This document shows, in pieces, positions 33,432-45,150 of a stretch of 64,000 nt of DNA; within the stretch, counting starts at the first letter, position 1; the number at the start of each line of letters is the position of its first letter. A model generated the notes under the pieces. That model searched no databases. It saw only the letters and a program-made list of their open reading frames with translations, and was not told where the DNA came from. The position numbers were made by a program, and so were the translations under genes. Origin of the DNA: Odobenus rosmarus divergens (lineage: Eukaryota > Chordata > Mammalia > Carnivora > Odobenidae); assembly GCF_000321225.1 (NCBI RefSeq), contig NW_004450302.1:84320-148319 (forward strand), given 5' to 3'.

Positions 33432-36400
33432 CAAAGATGCCTATTTGGGAAGCTGTGGGCTTTCAGAGTAAGCTCCTCCGTGCCAGGTGTTAAGTTACTG
33501 TTCCAGCTTCATGCCCTCCCTGCTGTTGTCCGCCCTGTGATGCTCTGGAAACCACTCTGTCGGGCTTTACCACTAGGGGGTGACAGAGGAAAGCTGCAAA
33601 GCTGAAGAGGAAGAAGGACCGTGCTCCTTCCTTTTTGCTTCCTTCTGCTTAATTGGGACTTCCTGTTTGCTGACAATTCCCAGGATTATCTCCCAATAAC
33701 ACTTGTTCACTCCAGCAGCTGCAGATCCTTTCCAGAGAAGCACCTAAATCCTGTCTGCCGTTTTCTCAACATTTGTAGAACCTGCTTCACTGCACACCCC
33801 ACTCAGAGTCACCAGCCAGCTAGTTTAACTGAAACATCTGAGTCTTGGCTCTGCAGGACAACCCCCTCTCTAAATTTCTAAGTGTTAATTCCCTCCCTCC
33901 TCCGTTGAAAGAAACTATCATTCCCAGGGTTTTCTGCAGTTCTTACATTTGTAACATCTCAGTATCCCCTTTTAACCCTTTTAGTTACCTAAGAACTTAT
34001 TTTAAAATTCTCCATATAAAATTCACTTGATTCAAGTAATGGGCGTGGTTCTTGTTTCCTGAAGGGATCCTCACTGTTAACACTCTTATTGCCTTTAAAA
34101 ATTCAGATTATTTACTGAACCATTTGTTCAGACTTCCCACTTACTTTGGTTAACCCTAGGAACTGACTATGGAAAAAATGTCTCTGAGGTTTGGAGGTGG
34201 CAGCCAGAGAATTACATTGGAGGCCTGACAGAATCTGACTGAGGAACTCATTACTCAGCACCATTTAGCTCTGTAGTTAAGAAAGCTCTACCATTTCTAT
34301 TAAAAACCTTCTACGCAAAGTGGGCTGTGCCGTGGAGAACTGACAGCAGATGGCCCTTTAATTACTGACTTATCCCCAAAACCATAACTCTGACTTGAGA
34401 AACCTGCTTTCCATCATGGTTATTCTATTAAACGCTAATAGGCAAACTTAGTTTTAAAAGCCCAAGAATACAAAGGGATTTTGAGAAACTTCAAGGGAGA
34501 AAATGTTGAATCATCACATCAACTGAAGCATGAAAACCATAGGGTGAGCCTGGGGACTTGAGAGTTAAAAGTGTTCTTGTGAGATTCAGAGAGACTAATC
34601 CAAAGCACCAAATATTTGTCATATTGGGGCTCTTCATTTCTTTTTTTTTTTTTTTTTAAGATTTTTCAATATAGTATTTATCTTAGGTGGAAGAGACAAA
34701 CTAAATCTTTTCTCAAAAGGATGGGAGGAATCTTGGTCTGAATGGAACCAGAATAAAGTAAAGATAGTATTCATTTGTTCAAAAGATGAGACCTGTAGAC
34801 CTGCAGAAAAGATCCTAGTAGGTTTATAACATTGTGGGATGGAGAAGTGAAGGAACTCTGGATTTTCAGAGCCACTGAGGTTGTGAGCCATGAGAAAGTT
34901 TGAGAAGAGTCAAGATGACAGAGGTTTATCTAGAGTAATAGCCAGGAAGATCTTGAAGCAGGAGGAATTCATGGTTCTCCCCTAGGGGGCATCATGAGGG
35001 AGGAAGGAGACAATATAATGAATCCTAAAGATAGAATTCAGGAAACTCTGAGGTTAGAATTTTGAAACTTCACCCCAACACTTACTGTTTTATTGAAAAG
35101 AGACAAAAATGACAGAGAAGCATACAAAGGTTAAGAATAGAAATTAGTGTGGACCAGGGGCTGAGACTGGAAGTAAGCCAAATATCTTGTTATATTGTAT
35201 TTGAGTACAGGTTGTATACTTTGATCACTCTAAAGACATTTTTAACTGTAGGAAGGGACAAAAAAAGGAATCAGAAGACCTAAGATGAAAGTCACAAATC
35301 TACCCAGTTTTAGCTTGCCTATCAAATGGGGGTTCTAATATCGCACAGTGTCCCTATATCAAATAAGTTTATCAATAGTAATATGCTTGGCATGTAAAAA
35401 AATTAATAATTTTTTCTCTTCCTCCTCTCCGTTCAATTGTACATCTTTAGGAGTACAAAACCCTGTGGACTATTAGGAGGCTAACAACACCCAGATGCAC
35501 AAGAGTGGAGAATAAAGCTGAGAAAACTAGGATGAGGGCTGCCCAGGGTGATGTTTACTCCACTTGGGTGGTTGTTCCTTCTTTATCCAACTCATCTGCA
35601 CACTTTTAATTTGTGGGAATTTTTTCCCACATATGATGTTCCTCTCCTTTCTGTTCTTTTCTTCACATACTTCTTCCCAATGGACCAAGAAGCCAAATTC
35701 CTACTGATGAATGCTGACCAACTATGATTATAAGCTATCCTAATACATCTTGGTTCTCCAGTTAAAATTTCAAACTGAATTTCAATGTGAGTTGCATCAT
35801 TTCCCATAAACCACAGATATTGATGAGAAATGCAGAATGGAGAAATCCAAACTCAAGCTGACAGATTTGCTTCAGTCCCCTCTAAGTAATAAATCTTACT
35901 GAGGGTTTGCTTGGACTACTTCCACAAAATGGCAACATGGCAGAAGGTACTAGAGAAGGAGACACTGCTTCCCAGTAGCCTCACAGGGTTCCAGCAAAGC
36001 AAGGCTAAGGGCCACTTAGTCCTTCCTTTGTAGAGGTGGAGCCCCTACTGGTTGCAAAGTTGAAGACTGTGAACAGGCAGAAGACTTTCCAGACATTGAG
36101 AGACTGGAAAGCTAAACTCCTAGATTTACCCCTAGATCACCCCATTGTTAAATAGAATTCACAGGTCTTCACCTGTGAATGATGGAAAAAACATTTACTT
36201 AACAATAACTACCCTTTATTTAGAACCATTTATTGAGCACTATGTTCCAGACACCGTGTTAAACATTTTTAATGCATTAATTTATTCCTTACACATTCTA
36301 GCAATGTGGTATTTTACAAATGGGGAGATTAATGAAGTGATTTCCCTGCTTTAGGAAAACATGCCAGGGCCTCTCAATGGTCTACCTACTTAAGTTCAAA

Positions 36401-36744
36401 CTCCTCAGCCTGAGAGTCAAGACTCTCCGTCTAGCTTTTACCTCACATGACTATTGTCTAGACACAGTGCACTCACTATTCACTGTCTCCTAATGACAAT
36501 TTGTTCTTTTCCACATCTGTGCATTTATTGCAGCTGCTCACTACAATTGGAATGACTTTCCTACTCTGCTTAAAGTCCTGAGTGCCCAGCGAACTCCAGT
36601 AGAAACTAAACCATCCCTGAGTCCCCTAAATCTCCTAGCACAGTGCAAGGCAAATAGCAGGGTATCAACAAAGCCTGGCTGAAATAAACTAAATTACATA
36701 TTTTCTCTTCAAAAATATAATAATCAACAATGGAGAGATTGTGG
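33432..36744. other. Long intergenic stretch, nothing confidently recognised
   Basis: The left 70 bp are homologous to 30140-30215. There is a 15-T run at 34643-34658 and an antisense MIR-like relic near 36200-36360 ('ccatttattgagcactatg'). Small open frames (33396-34030, 34634-34891, 35592-35807) have no recognisable features. Confidence 0.45.
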
Positions 36745-36990
36745 ATTAGTATACAGTGATTAAGAACACAGACTCTGGAGCCAGATAGCCAGGGTTCAAA
36801 TCCCAACTCTACTATTTACCAGTTGCTGACCTTGATCAACTCATTTACTCTCCCTATGCCTCCGTTTCTCTCATCTATAAAACAAAGGATACCTTCAATA
36901 CCAACCACATAGGGCTGTTGTAAGAATTAAATGACACAATACATGTAAAGCATAGAACCGCATCTGCTACATAGTAAATGCTATATAAGG
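36745..36990 (+). repeat. MIR SINE, well preserved
   Basis: 'agaacacagactctggagcc', 'agggttcaaatcccaactct', 'ctataaaacaaaggatacc' and 'gttgtaagaattaaatgaca' follow the MIR consensus order. Confidence 0.9.
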
Positions 36991-38390
36991 GTTTGCTGTT
37001 GTTATAAAATCAGCTGTATATTAAACAACTCAAAATATATTTTAAAGCCATCATGTCAGCTAATATTTAAATACATAAACATTTAATCATCTTAATTTAA
37101 AAAAATTTCAACTACTTACAGGAATTCTTTGGAAATCCAGTAGCTATTTAATTCAATCCAGTAATCAGATTTGTCCAGTCAATGGGCAAAAACAGCCAAT
37201 TTAATAAAATTATAAGATATAACTATTGTTAGCAAATAATTCCAAGGATGTAAAACCCTAAGTTTACTATAGAATAATTGTGTTTAACTGTCTCAATATT
37301 AGATTTCACACAGTGAACAGCTGAAAATTTGATTTTCCCAGTGCCTGGCATATATTAGGGATTCAAATTTTATTGAACATCCATTTTCCCAACCAGGTTA
37401 ATTTTACTTAACACATATTTTATACCTTAACTGTGTATAATCTCCTGTTACTATCTGCACATTCTACAGCCCACAATAACACATGAGAACCCCCCCAAGA
37501 AAAATAGGCAGCACTGCCAGCCAGCAGAAGCTGGGTGAAGCGTGCATGTGCCGTAGTACTGTGAGACCTGCTCTGGCATGTTGCATCGGGATCATACATG
37601 TCCACGTGAGACAAAGTGGAAGGGCTCACTCACTCCCTTTAAGTCAGTATCGGCGGTCTTCAAGTCACAAAACATTACTTCCATTTAAAAGAAACCCAAA
37701 CAACATGGCTAATAAGCTGGCAAGCATTATATCTGTCTGGGCTATAACCACACACTAGAAAATATCTGGAAAAGGCCCCCAAAGTCCACCATTTAACCCA
37801 AACCCAGAATCCTTTGCCTGCCTGCTCAGCAAAGAATAAAGTGGACATTATGCAATGAAAGGACTGATGTCCATAGCAGTCCTGATGCCAGCTATGTTTT
37901 CTTCCAACTGATATTATAAAGGAGTTCCCCAGAAATTGAAAAGATCATGCAATTCAGAAAACAAAGACCGAATGTTTTTACTTACAGGCATTTTTATTAG
38001 GATGACAAACTGAAAAGGCTCCTATAGCCTGCTTTTGTGAAGGGATGAAGTGTTCCCTCAGGCTTAAAGAAAATTGAGTTGCCTCGAAGTGTGAAATCTC
38101 ACCACACTGACATTCCTGCTGACTCGGGAGGTGCCATCATGGGAGGGTTTTCCCGACAGCACCCCAGAAATCCAGGATGTTGGTAAAGCTCACAAAGGCT
38201 CACGACAACCTGTGACTAACACACATAAAAGTGACCTTTCATCCCAGGCCAAGAACTTGGCAGTAAGCACATTCTGTGTCTGGGTGTTGGAGCCTCTCGT
38301 GTGTTCAGCCCTGCTCCCTCTCATGGGCTTCAGGCTGCTCACCCTGCAGGTCCCACACTGACCTCATCATCCACCCCTTTCCACCAACCC
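36991..38390. other. Intergenic, nothing recognised
   Basis: No gene signal. The frames at 37420-37758 and 38131-38361 have no motif or composition typical of KRTAP or keratin genes. Confidence 0.5.
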
Positions 38391-38942
38391 AGATGGCAGC
38401 TCTGTGACTCAGCTCCCCTCTTGCCTATGAGTAAATCTGAGACCTAAACATGGTCCTTGGTCTGTCTCTCCACACATCTTCTTGATCAGCACAACCTACC
38501 ATCTCTACTTTCAAAAATGTCTCCCCAACTCTTCCACCTCTTATCAGTTCATCCACCGCTGGCAACACGGCTCACCCTCTCACCCGGACCACAGACTGTT
38601 CTGTTTCCACTATGGACCTGCAGCTCCTCCCTTTCCCCAGAACACAACACATGTTTTCACCCCCTGCTGCAAAGCATCCAGTGCATTCTCAGTGCCGTTA
38701 GAATAAAACCTAAACTCTGCTGAACCCACAAAATCCTACACGGCCCAGCACCTGCCTATCTCCGTGAGCCTCATCTACTTTCACACTGGCCTTTTGCTGC
38801 ATGCACTCCAGCCACCTGGCCAGGGCTGTCGCTGACTGCCCTGACCAGCAGAGTGTACTCCCCGCATCACCTCCAACCACTCTGTCACTTCACCGTTCCA
38901 TTTTCTCCTGGCACTTGTCACTTGTTGTGGTCACTACTTCAT
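38391..38942 (+). repeat. L2-type LINE relic, left part
   Basis: 'aaaatcctacacggcccagc', 'tgagcctcatctactttcac' and 'ctccagccacctggccagg' match the L2 3' region in order. It resumes after the SINE at 38943. Confidence 0.7.
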
Positions 38943-39118
38943 TTTTTAAAAAATATTTTATTTATTTATCTGAGAGAGAGATCACAAGCAGTGGGGAGGG
39001 ATAGAGAAGCAGACTCCTCGCTGAGCTGGGAACCCGACACGGGGCTCGATCCCAGGACCCTGAGATCATGACCTGAGCCGAAGGCAGACACTTAACCGAC
39101 TGAGCCGCCCAGGCGCCC
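38943..39118 (-). mobile_element. Carnivore SINE in an L2 relic
   Basis: Minus-strand Can-SINE: + strand ends 'aaccgactgagccgcccagg'. Similar flanks 'actacttcatttttt' and 'actctttcatttttt' suggest a decayed duplication. Confidence 0.9.
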
Positions 39119-39245
39119 CCACTCTTTCATTTTTTTATTGTCTGTCTTCCCCTGCTAGAATGAACACCTTGACAGCAAGGACCTTACCTTACCTGTTAAC
39201 TTCTGTATCTGACTCACAGTGCTGGGTCTTCTGCTGAATGAACTA
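39119..39245 (+). repeat. L2-type LINE relic, right part
   Basis: 'ctagaatgaacaccttgaca' followed by 'acagtgctgggtcttctgct' is the L2 3' end. Confidence 0.65.
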
Positions 39246-39947
39246 ATTTAAAAAAAATGAACATAATTTAGTTATGTAAAATTTAATCCCAGAAAAATGC
39301 TGATTTTTATTAATAAGTGTGAGGAATTGCTATTAGACAAGGTGCCAGTCACTAGCCATATGACTTTAAATCATATTTAATACCCTTACTCTCAGTTTTG
39401 TCTTCTGGGAAGTTGGTGTAGTAATAGTCCTGGTCTTATAGGGTTGTACGAAATAAGGAAGAAAATGTGCATAAAATACTATGCACTATGCCTGGCACAT
39501 GGTATATATATTCAATAAATGCTACCTATTAGCTGAGGATAAGATGACCATGTTGTAGTCATCTTAAAAACAAGAATATTAGTTTTGTTGTGGAAACTGA
39601 TGTGCCACTAATGGTCCCCAGGAAATTGAATAATGTGATGAGAAATCCCAGATATATCCCCTCTTCTCTATGATACCCTCTAAGACAGAAATCACACCCT
39701 CCTCAATATCCCCGTAGAACACCCAAATACCTTCCCATCCACCGTCCCTGCCTTCAAATTATCTCCTTTCTACTGCTAGCATTTTAGTTAAGAAAACAGG
39801 TTCTAAAATCAGCTCCCTTTCTATGGTTTCAAGACCTTCAATAACCTGATCCCACCCTTTCCACCAATCTCACAACAACTCATCTTGAAGATTGTCTTCA
39901 CTCTAGTCAGAACAATACCCCCACCCACCCACCCACCAAGAGGGAAT
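39246..39947. other. Intergenic with short MIR-like 3' sequences
   Basis: 'actatgcctggcacatggta' near 39485 followed by 'caataaatgctacc' is MIR-like. No gene recognised. Confidence 0.5.
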
Positions 39948-40165
39948 ATAACATCGTGGTTGAGAGCGCAGATTCTGGAGCCAGACTGCTTGGCTTCAAA
40001 TGCCAGCTCCATCATTTACTCCCTTACTAGTTACTTAGCCTGTTTATACCCCCAGGTTCCTCAACTGTAAAACGGCAGGGATAGCAACTTTGCATATATC
40101 ATAAGCTCGTGATGAGAACCGTACCACACATAAAGCACTCGGCACAAGGCCTAATACTTAGTAAG
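39948..40165 (+). repeat. MIR SINE, well preserved
   Basis: 'gattctggagccagactgct', 'tggcttcaaatgccagctcc' and 'ctcaactgtaaaacggcagg' in MIR order. Confidence 0.9.
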
Positions 40166-40229
40166 TGATGCTGCTACTGAGCCTCTACTCAAAACTAGTC
40201 ATCTTTCTAAAAACAAATCCAAACATGTC

Positions 40230-40800
40230 CTATATTTGTTCAATACCTTTAACTAATGTCCACTGCCAAGAGGATGAAGTTCAAAATCCTGAGTGTAGCA
40301 TTCTAGGCACAGAGCAAATTCTTCCTACTGTGGCACTAATCCACCTTTCCAACTCCATCTCCCACTGTTCTCCTCCACAGCCTCCCTAAGAAAGGGAGAT
40401 CCAGAGTTCGTGCTTTGTGCTTCCCCCAATCAACACTTTTGCCATCCCACGAACGCACCGTGGCAGGTTGTTTCCTTGCTTCACTTGCTGAAATTCCCTT
40501 CCTATTCCTTTCTACCTGCTAAGCTCCTAATCATCCTTCCCTACCCACACTATTGTTCCCTTTTCATGAAGTACTTCCTGAATCTTCCAGGTAAAGTCAG
40601 TGATACCTACTTCCAAACTCCCACACCTCACCTAAAAATCCTGAATGTACAACCCTATGTTGTCATTTGCCAGTTTACTTCTCTGTGTCTCCTCTACAAC
40701 ATCCTCAAGGGCAGATTCCTATTTGCTCCTTTTTTTACGCAATGTCTGACTTGCAGCAGGTGTTCAGCCAATGAGGGTTTGACTGAACTAAGAGATATCT
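40230..40800 (+). repeat. L2-type LINE relic
   Basis: 'aggatgaagttcaaaatcct', 'ttgctgaaattcccttccta' and 'gtgtctcctctacaacatcc' match the L2 3' region in order. A 159-residue open frame across it is fortuitous. Confidence 0.6.
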
Positions 40801-41089
40801 ATGGAAGTAACGTGGACAACAAGCAAAATTCTAGCAGAAGAATCCAAAACCACAAAATCATTCTAACAGGGATAAGATGGCTAAAATGAAAGCAGTTTTA
40901 ATGTTAAGCATCATTTGGATCCATCATCTTGTTGATTTTGGCTTCTGACACCTTTATCATGTACAATTTTCTACTTATTTTTTAAAGCCTGAGCCATTTT
41001 ATATGAAGATGGGTCAAGAAAACATTCTTTAAGACTTTCAAAGTAAAATATTTCTGAAGGTTTACTAGTTTAATATTTTTCCTACTCCA

Positions 41090-41292
41090 GGGGCGCCTGG
41101 GTGGCTCAGTCGTTAAGCATCTGCCTTCGGCTCAGGTCATGATCTCAGGGTCCTGGGATCAAGTCCCGCATCAGGCTCCCCGCTCTGCAGGAAGCCTGCT
41201 TCTCCCTCTCCCACTCCCCCTGCTTGTGTTCCCTCTCTCACTGTGTCTCTCTCTGTCAAATAAATAAATAAAATCTTTAAATATATATATAT
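41090..41292 (+). mobile_element. Carnivore SINE with 14-bp target-site duplication
   Basis: Full Can-SINE beginning 'ggggcgcctgggtggctcag', CT-rich region and 'aataaataaataaaatcttt' tail. The perfect duplication 'tttttcctactcca' is at 41076-41089 and 41293-41306. Confidence 0.97.
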
Positions 41293-41306
41293 TTTTTCCT
41301 ACTCCA

Positions 41307-42356
41307 AAGCATCTAAAACATCACAGTGTTATGCCTTTATTTATTTAAATAATTCTATCATTAGGGCTTTAGTAGTTTAGATGTAACTTGGAAATCTCCC
41401 CAAGTGTGCTCCATAGAACACTAATTTATGAAGCTAACCTATGGAAACTAACAAAATGATTCCATGGCCAAGTAAGTTTGGAGAAAAATACATGTTCTAT
41501 CTCTTTATTGGCAAGTCACAGAGTGCTTTAGCATATTAAAGGCTCTGGAAGGTCCACCAATGAAGAACTCTATTTCCCAAATGTATTTACCAGAGAACCC
41601 TTTAATGTTCCTTCGAACAGATGTTCATGGAACTCATTTTAGGATATACTGCAATGTTTTGTCTCTAAATGGCCCCATACGCCTGTTCTTTGGGTCACGT
41701 ATAATCTTAATCCATGACATTGTTGGATGGAGTTTTAAAGGGCATCCGTCACTGTACAGTTCCTGACTCCCATCTGCCTGTCCCTGACATGTTATCGTTC
41801 GCCACACGCATGGAGGGAACAGAAAGCAAATTATTTTTATAGCTCTCTAAGAAAGTGTTTCTTTACACAGAATCAGAATCTCCTTCTCTATAGATCCCAT
41901 CTGTTCATCTTAATTCAGCTTCTTGGAGCCATGAAAAATAAATCTAAGACTTTTAGCACTTTTTCAGCCAGAAGACCTAAATTATCATACAGAATCTTTG
42001 GTTGCTGATAGACTAGCAATCAAAAAGCCTACTTATCTCATCATCTGAAAGTAGACAAAGAAATGTGGGGATGATTTGCAGATACCTAGCATACCAGGCC
42101 ATCACGAATGATGTATAATGATTAGAGGATGACTCGGTGCCTTTGAAGACTGAAATGAAATGTCCTTAAAGTGACAAAGAGCCCAACATGAAGAGTCTTA
42201 ATTTGACAACAAAACAACCTAAACCCCTTTTATGAGATAACGAGTGTGTCTCAGGTAATAAACACTTAAGTAATTAGATGGTTTTAATGGAGATAGCTAT
42301 AAACTGAAACACAGGGAAAAAAATCTTGGTAATAGGCTGACGCCCAGGGAGGTGAG
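41307..42356. other. KRTAP3-1 5' flank
   Basis: No gene or repeat recognised. The KRTAP3-1-like promoter is at the right end. Confidence 0.5.
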
Positions 42357-42364
42357 TATATAAG
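42357..42364 (+). promoter_or_regulatory. TATA box of the KRTAP3-1-like gene
   Basis: 'tatataag' lies 87 bp upstream of the ATG at 42444; the same 8-mer precedes the KRTAP3 genes at 50809 and 57917. Confidence 0.8.
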
Positions 42365-42443
42365 AGCCAAGGCAGAAGAGAGAAGCATTGAGACACCAAT
42401 AGACTTCTCTTCTCAACCCAACAAAAACCTAACTCCTGACACC

Positions 42444-42737
42444 ATGGCTTGCTGTGTGCCCTGCTGCTGCAGCGTCCCCACTGGCCCCGCCACCACCATC
42501 TGCTCCTCTGACAAATGCTGCCGGTGCGGAGTCTGCCTGCCCAGCACCTGCCCCCATGACATCAGCCTCCTCCAGCCCACCTGCTGCGACACCTACCCCC
42601 CACCCTGCTGTGAGCCTGACACCTATGTGCCAACTTGCTGGCTGCTCAATTCTCGCTACCCAACTCCTGGAATGAGTGGGATCAACCTGACCACCTATGT
42701 TCAGCCTGGCTGTCAGAGTCCCTGTGAGCCCTGCTAA
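42444..42737 (+). CDS. KRTAP3-1: Keratin-associated protein 3-1-like
   Basis: Intronless gene for a 97-residue protein with about 19 cysteines. It starts [20 protein letters not shown] and has [11 protein letters not shown] followed by ISLLQPTCC, a [14 protein letters not shown] segment and the tail [12 protein letters not shown]. Length (human KRTAP3 proteins are about 98-99 residues) and the [18 protein letters not shown] variants fit KRTAP3-1 rather than 3-2/3-3, which have WLLEP and HIPQPC. KRTAP3 proteins are smaller, less Cys-dense matrix proteins of the hair cortex. AATAAA at 42960-42965. It is first of the KRTAP3 group after the KRTAP1 genes, as in human. Confidence 0.95.
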   Translation: MACCVPCCCSVPTGPATTICSSDKCCRCGVCLPSTCPHDISLLQPTCCDTYPPPCCEPDTYVPTCWLLNSRYPTPGMSGINLTTYVQPGCQSPCEPC

Positions 42738-42959
42738 GCAACACGTCTCTGCACAGGTTCAGGAATGTGGGGCTCATCAGCAGGCCTTCAACACCTGCTA
42801 CTACCTACATCAGGCTAAATCAATCCCAAGTCCCTGGGCCATGTTTTCATGAATTCACCCAACTTCTTCTCTCCTCCTTTGAGTGGAGTTGGAGACCTTC
42901 TTTCGGTCTTTTAGGCCGTTTCATTGCTCTTTGAGAAATAACCATTTTGACTATTCCTT

Positions 42960-42965
42960 AATAAA
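42960..42965 (+). other. Polyadenylation signal, KRTAP3-1-like gene
   Basis: 'aataaa' in 'ccttaataaactttattctg', 223 bp after the stop. Confidence 0.7.
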
Positions 42966-43126
42966 CTTTATTCTGGCTTAGCAAATGTGGCTTTGTGATG
43001 ATTTATTCTATTTCCTCTCAGGGAAAGTGGAATGCCTACCTAAACCTGAATAGCAGGTCATCTTATCCAAGATTTATCGCAGCAGAAGGAGAGCATATGT
43101 GGTGGAATCATTGAAAAATTAGATAC

Positions 43127-43324
43127 TGGGGTGCCTGGGTGGCTCAGTTGGTTGAGCAATTGCCTTCAGCTCAGGTCATGATCCCAGAGTCCCGGGATTG
43201 AGTCCCGCATCGGGCTCCCAACTTGGCGGGGAGTCTGCTTCTCCCTCTACCCTCTCCCCTCCCATGCTCTCTCTCACTCTCTCTCTTTCAAACAAATAAA
43301 TAAAATCTTTAATAAAAAAAAAAA
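43127..43324 (+). mobile_element. Carnivore SINE
   Basis: Head 'ggggtgcctgggtggctcag', CT-rich region and A-rich tail. Flanked by 'gaaaaattagatac' and 'ggaaaattagatac'. Confidence 0.95.
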
Positions 43325-44830
43325 GGAAAATTAGATACCAGCTCTTTGTGATGGGTTGAAAAGTGAAAAATTCACTAGGTCATTTTGTAGGATCTTTTTA
43401 CTTAATAGGTATTTTTTTAAGACAACCACTATGCCAAGCCCTATGCTGGAACCTGGAGATTAATACGTTTTTTAAATGTTTTACTTATTTTAATTTCCAT
43501 TGTCCCTAAAATTGACTTTCTTCCTTAACTGACTAAACAAACTGATCACTTTGCTGTCATGTAGAAATAATTTTGATTCCCTCAGTTATAGTCATTAGTG
43601 AAATTCCAAGTTCAAAACGCAATGTAATTTGGAGAAGAACAAACACCCATTTCTTGATATATTCCGTCTTCTAGAAAAATCAGTTCTGAATATTAGCATT
43701 CATTGGGTATTCCTTGCTCCCTCAAATGAGGCTTGATTTACATGAGTCAGAATTATCTTTGAAAGTTTACTAATCCAAGTGACATATAATATCATGGCAT
43801 TAAAATGAACTGAAAATATCAGGCTCTAGAGCAGTAGTCTCCATCCACAAGAAATAGGCACACAATTCTGGAAGCAAAAACACATAGTTCCTCTTAGAAC
43901 AAAACTTTTATGATGACCATTAATTCATCTCCTTAGTTGTCCTGGAAAATTCCAAGTGTGTAAGGTTTTTACAGAAAGTACCCAACGTGTAATCTCATAT
44001 ATTTTCTTGGACTCGCCTTGGAACTTTGGGCCATTCACTTCCCTTCCAGCGTCAGTTTCCTTGTTATCACAGCAGAAATGACACTCTTATCCCTGCTTGT
44101 GTCTCAGGATTACTGTGAGAATCAAACGACCCAACAGAGCCCCGCTCTGGATGGTGAGAGATGCTCACTCGCCATTACTGCCACACTATGGTTCTTACCT
44201 TTCTCACCAAAAGGCATCCCCTTATTTCTTGAAAAACATTATTTTCCCATGTACCTTTGTAAAATTATAATTCATTGCTTCCTTCATGTTTGTTCATAAG
44301 TACATTTATAAGCATTAGTGAGAATTTTAGGATTAATATACCCAAGTTACCTCTTTTTTAGTCAAAAGCAAAGAAGTTTGACATTTTCATTCATGCTTGT
44401 AAGAGATAAATATTTAGACTTTATTTTTAATACTGAAAATAAGTCTGAGTGTCCAAGTACTACCACTGTGGATCTTTAGGCATTCAAAGATCCTTGGTGC
44501 TAGTTAAAATGCCCCAGATGGAACCCAGAAAATGTGTGGCTCTGCGCTTGAGCTGCCTCTGTGGCCCTGAGCCAGTCACTTGAGCTCTTTGGGTCTCCGG
44601 TCTTAAATCAGTTAAACAGGCTGGTAGACCAGAAGCTCTCTAGAGACACTTTCAGCTTTAAAAGTCTATGGTTCTAGATCGTCCAGAAGCATTTCAAGTA
44701 ACAAGTACTCCATGCCACTAATCAACTCCATCCCACTTTATCACTTTTGCTACTTTATTCATAATAGCTAACATTTGGTGAATATCTACTGGGCATTCTA
44801 ATTTGTGCTTCATGGGCATCATTTCATTTC
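43325..44830. other. Intergenic with one MIR-like relic
   Basis: Around 44540-44680 'gtggccctgagccagtcact' and following sequence are MIR-like in sense. The 93-residue frame at 44018-44299 has no recognisable motif. Confidence 0.5.
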
Positions 44831-44832
44831 TT

Positions 44833-45150
44833 TTTCTTTAATTTTATTTTATTATGTTATGTTAATCACCATACATTACATCATTAGTTTTTGATGTAGT
44901 GTTCCATGATTCATTGTTTGCGTATAACACCCAGTGCTCCATGCAGTATGTGCCCTCTTTAATACCCATCACCAGGCTAACCCTTCCTCCCACCCCCTCC
45001 CCTCTAGAACCCTCAGTTTGTTTCTCAGAGTCCATAGTCTCTCATGGTTCGTCTCCCCCTCCCATTCCCCCCCTTCATTTTCTCTTCCCACTATCTTTTT
45101 TTTTTTTTTTTAACATCTAATGTATTATTTGTTTCAGCGGTACAGGTTTC
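44833..45150 (-). mobile_element. LINE-1 3' end, inverted
   Basis: Reverse complement of the carnivore L1 3'UTR ('tttgatgtagtgttccatga', 'gaaccctcagtttgtttctc') with a T-rich left end. Similar flanks ('tttcatttcttt' and 'tttcatttattt') suggest a target duplication. Confidence 0.9.

Noticed and set aside
40410..40889. 159-residue + strand ORF
   Set aside because: It overlaps L2-like repeat sequence and has no recognisable domain, promoter or splice structure.
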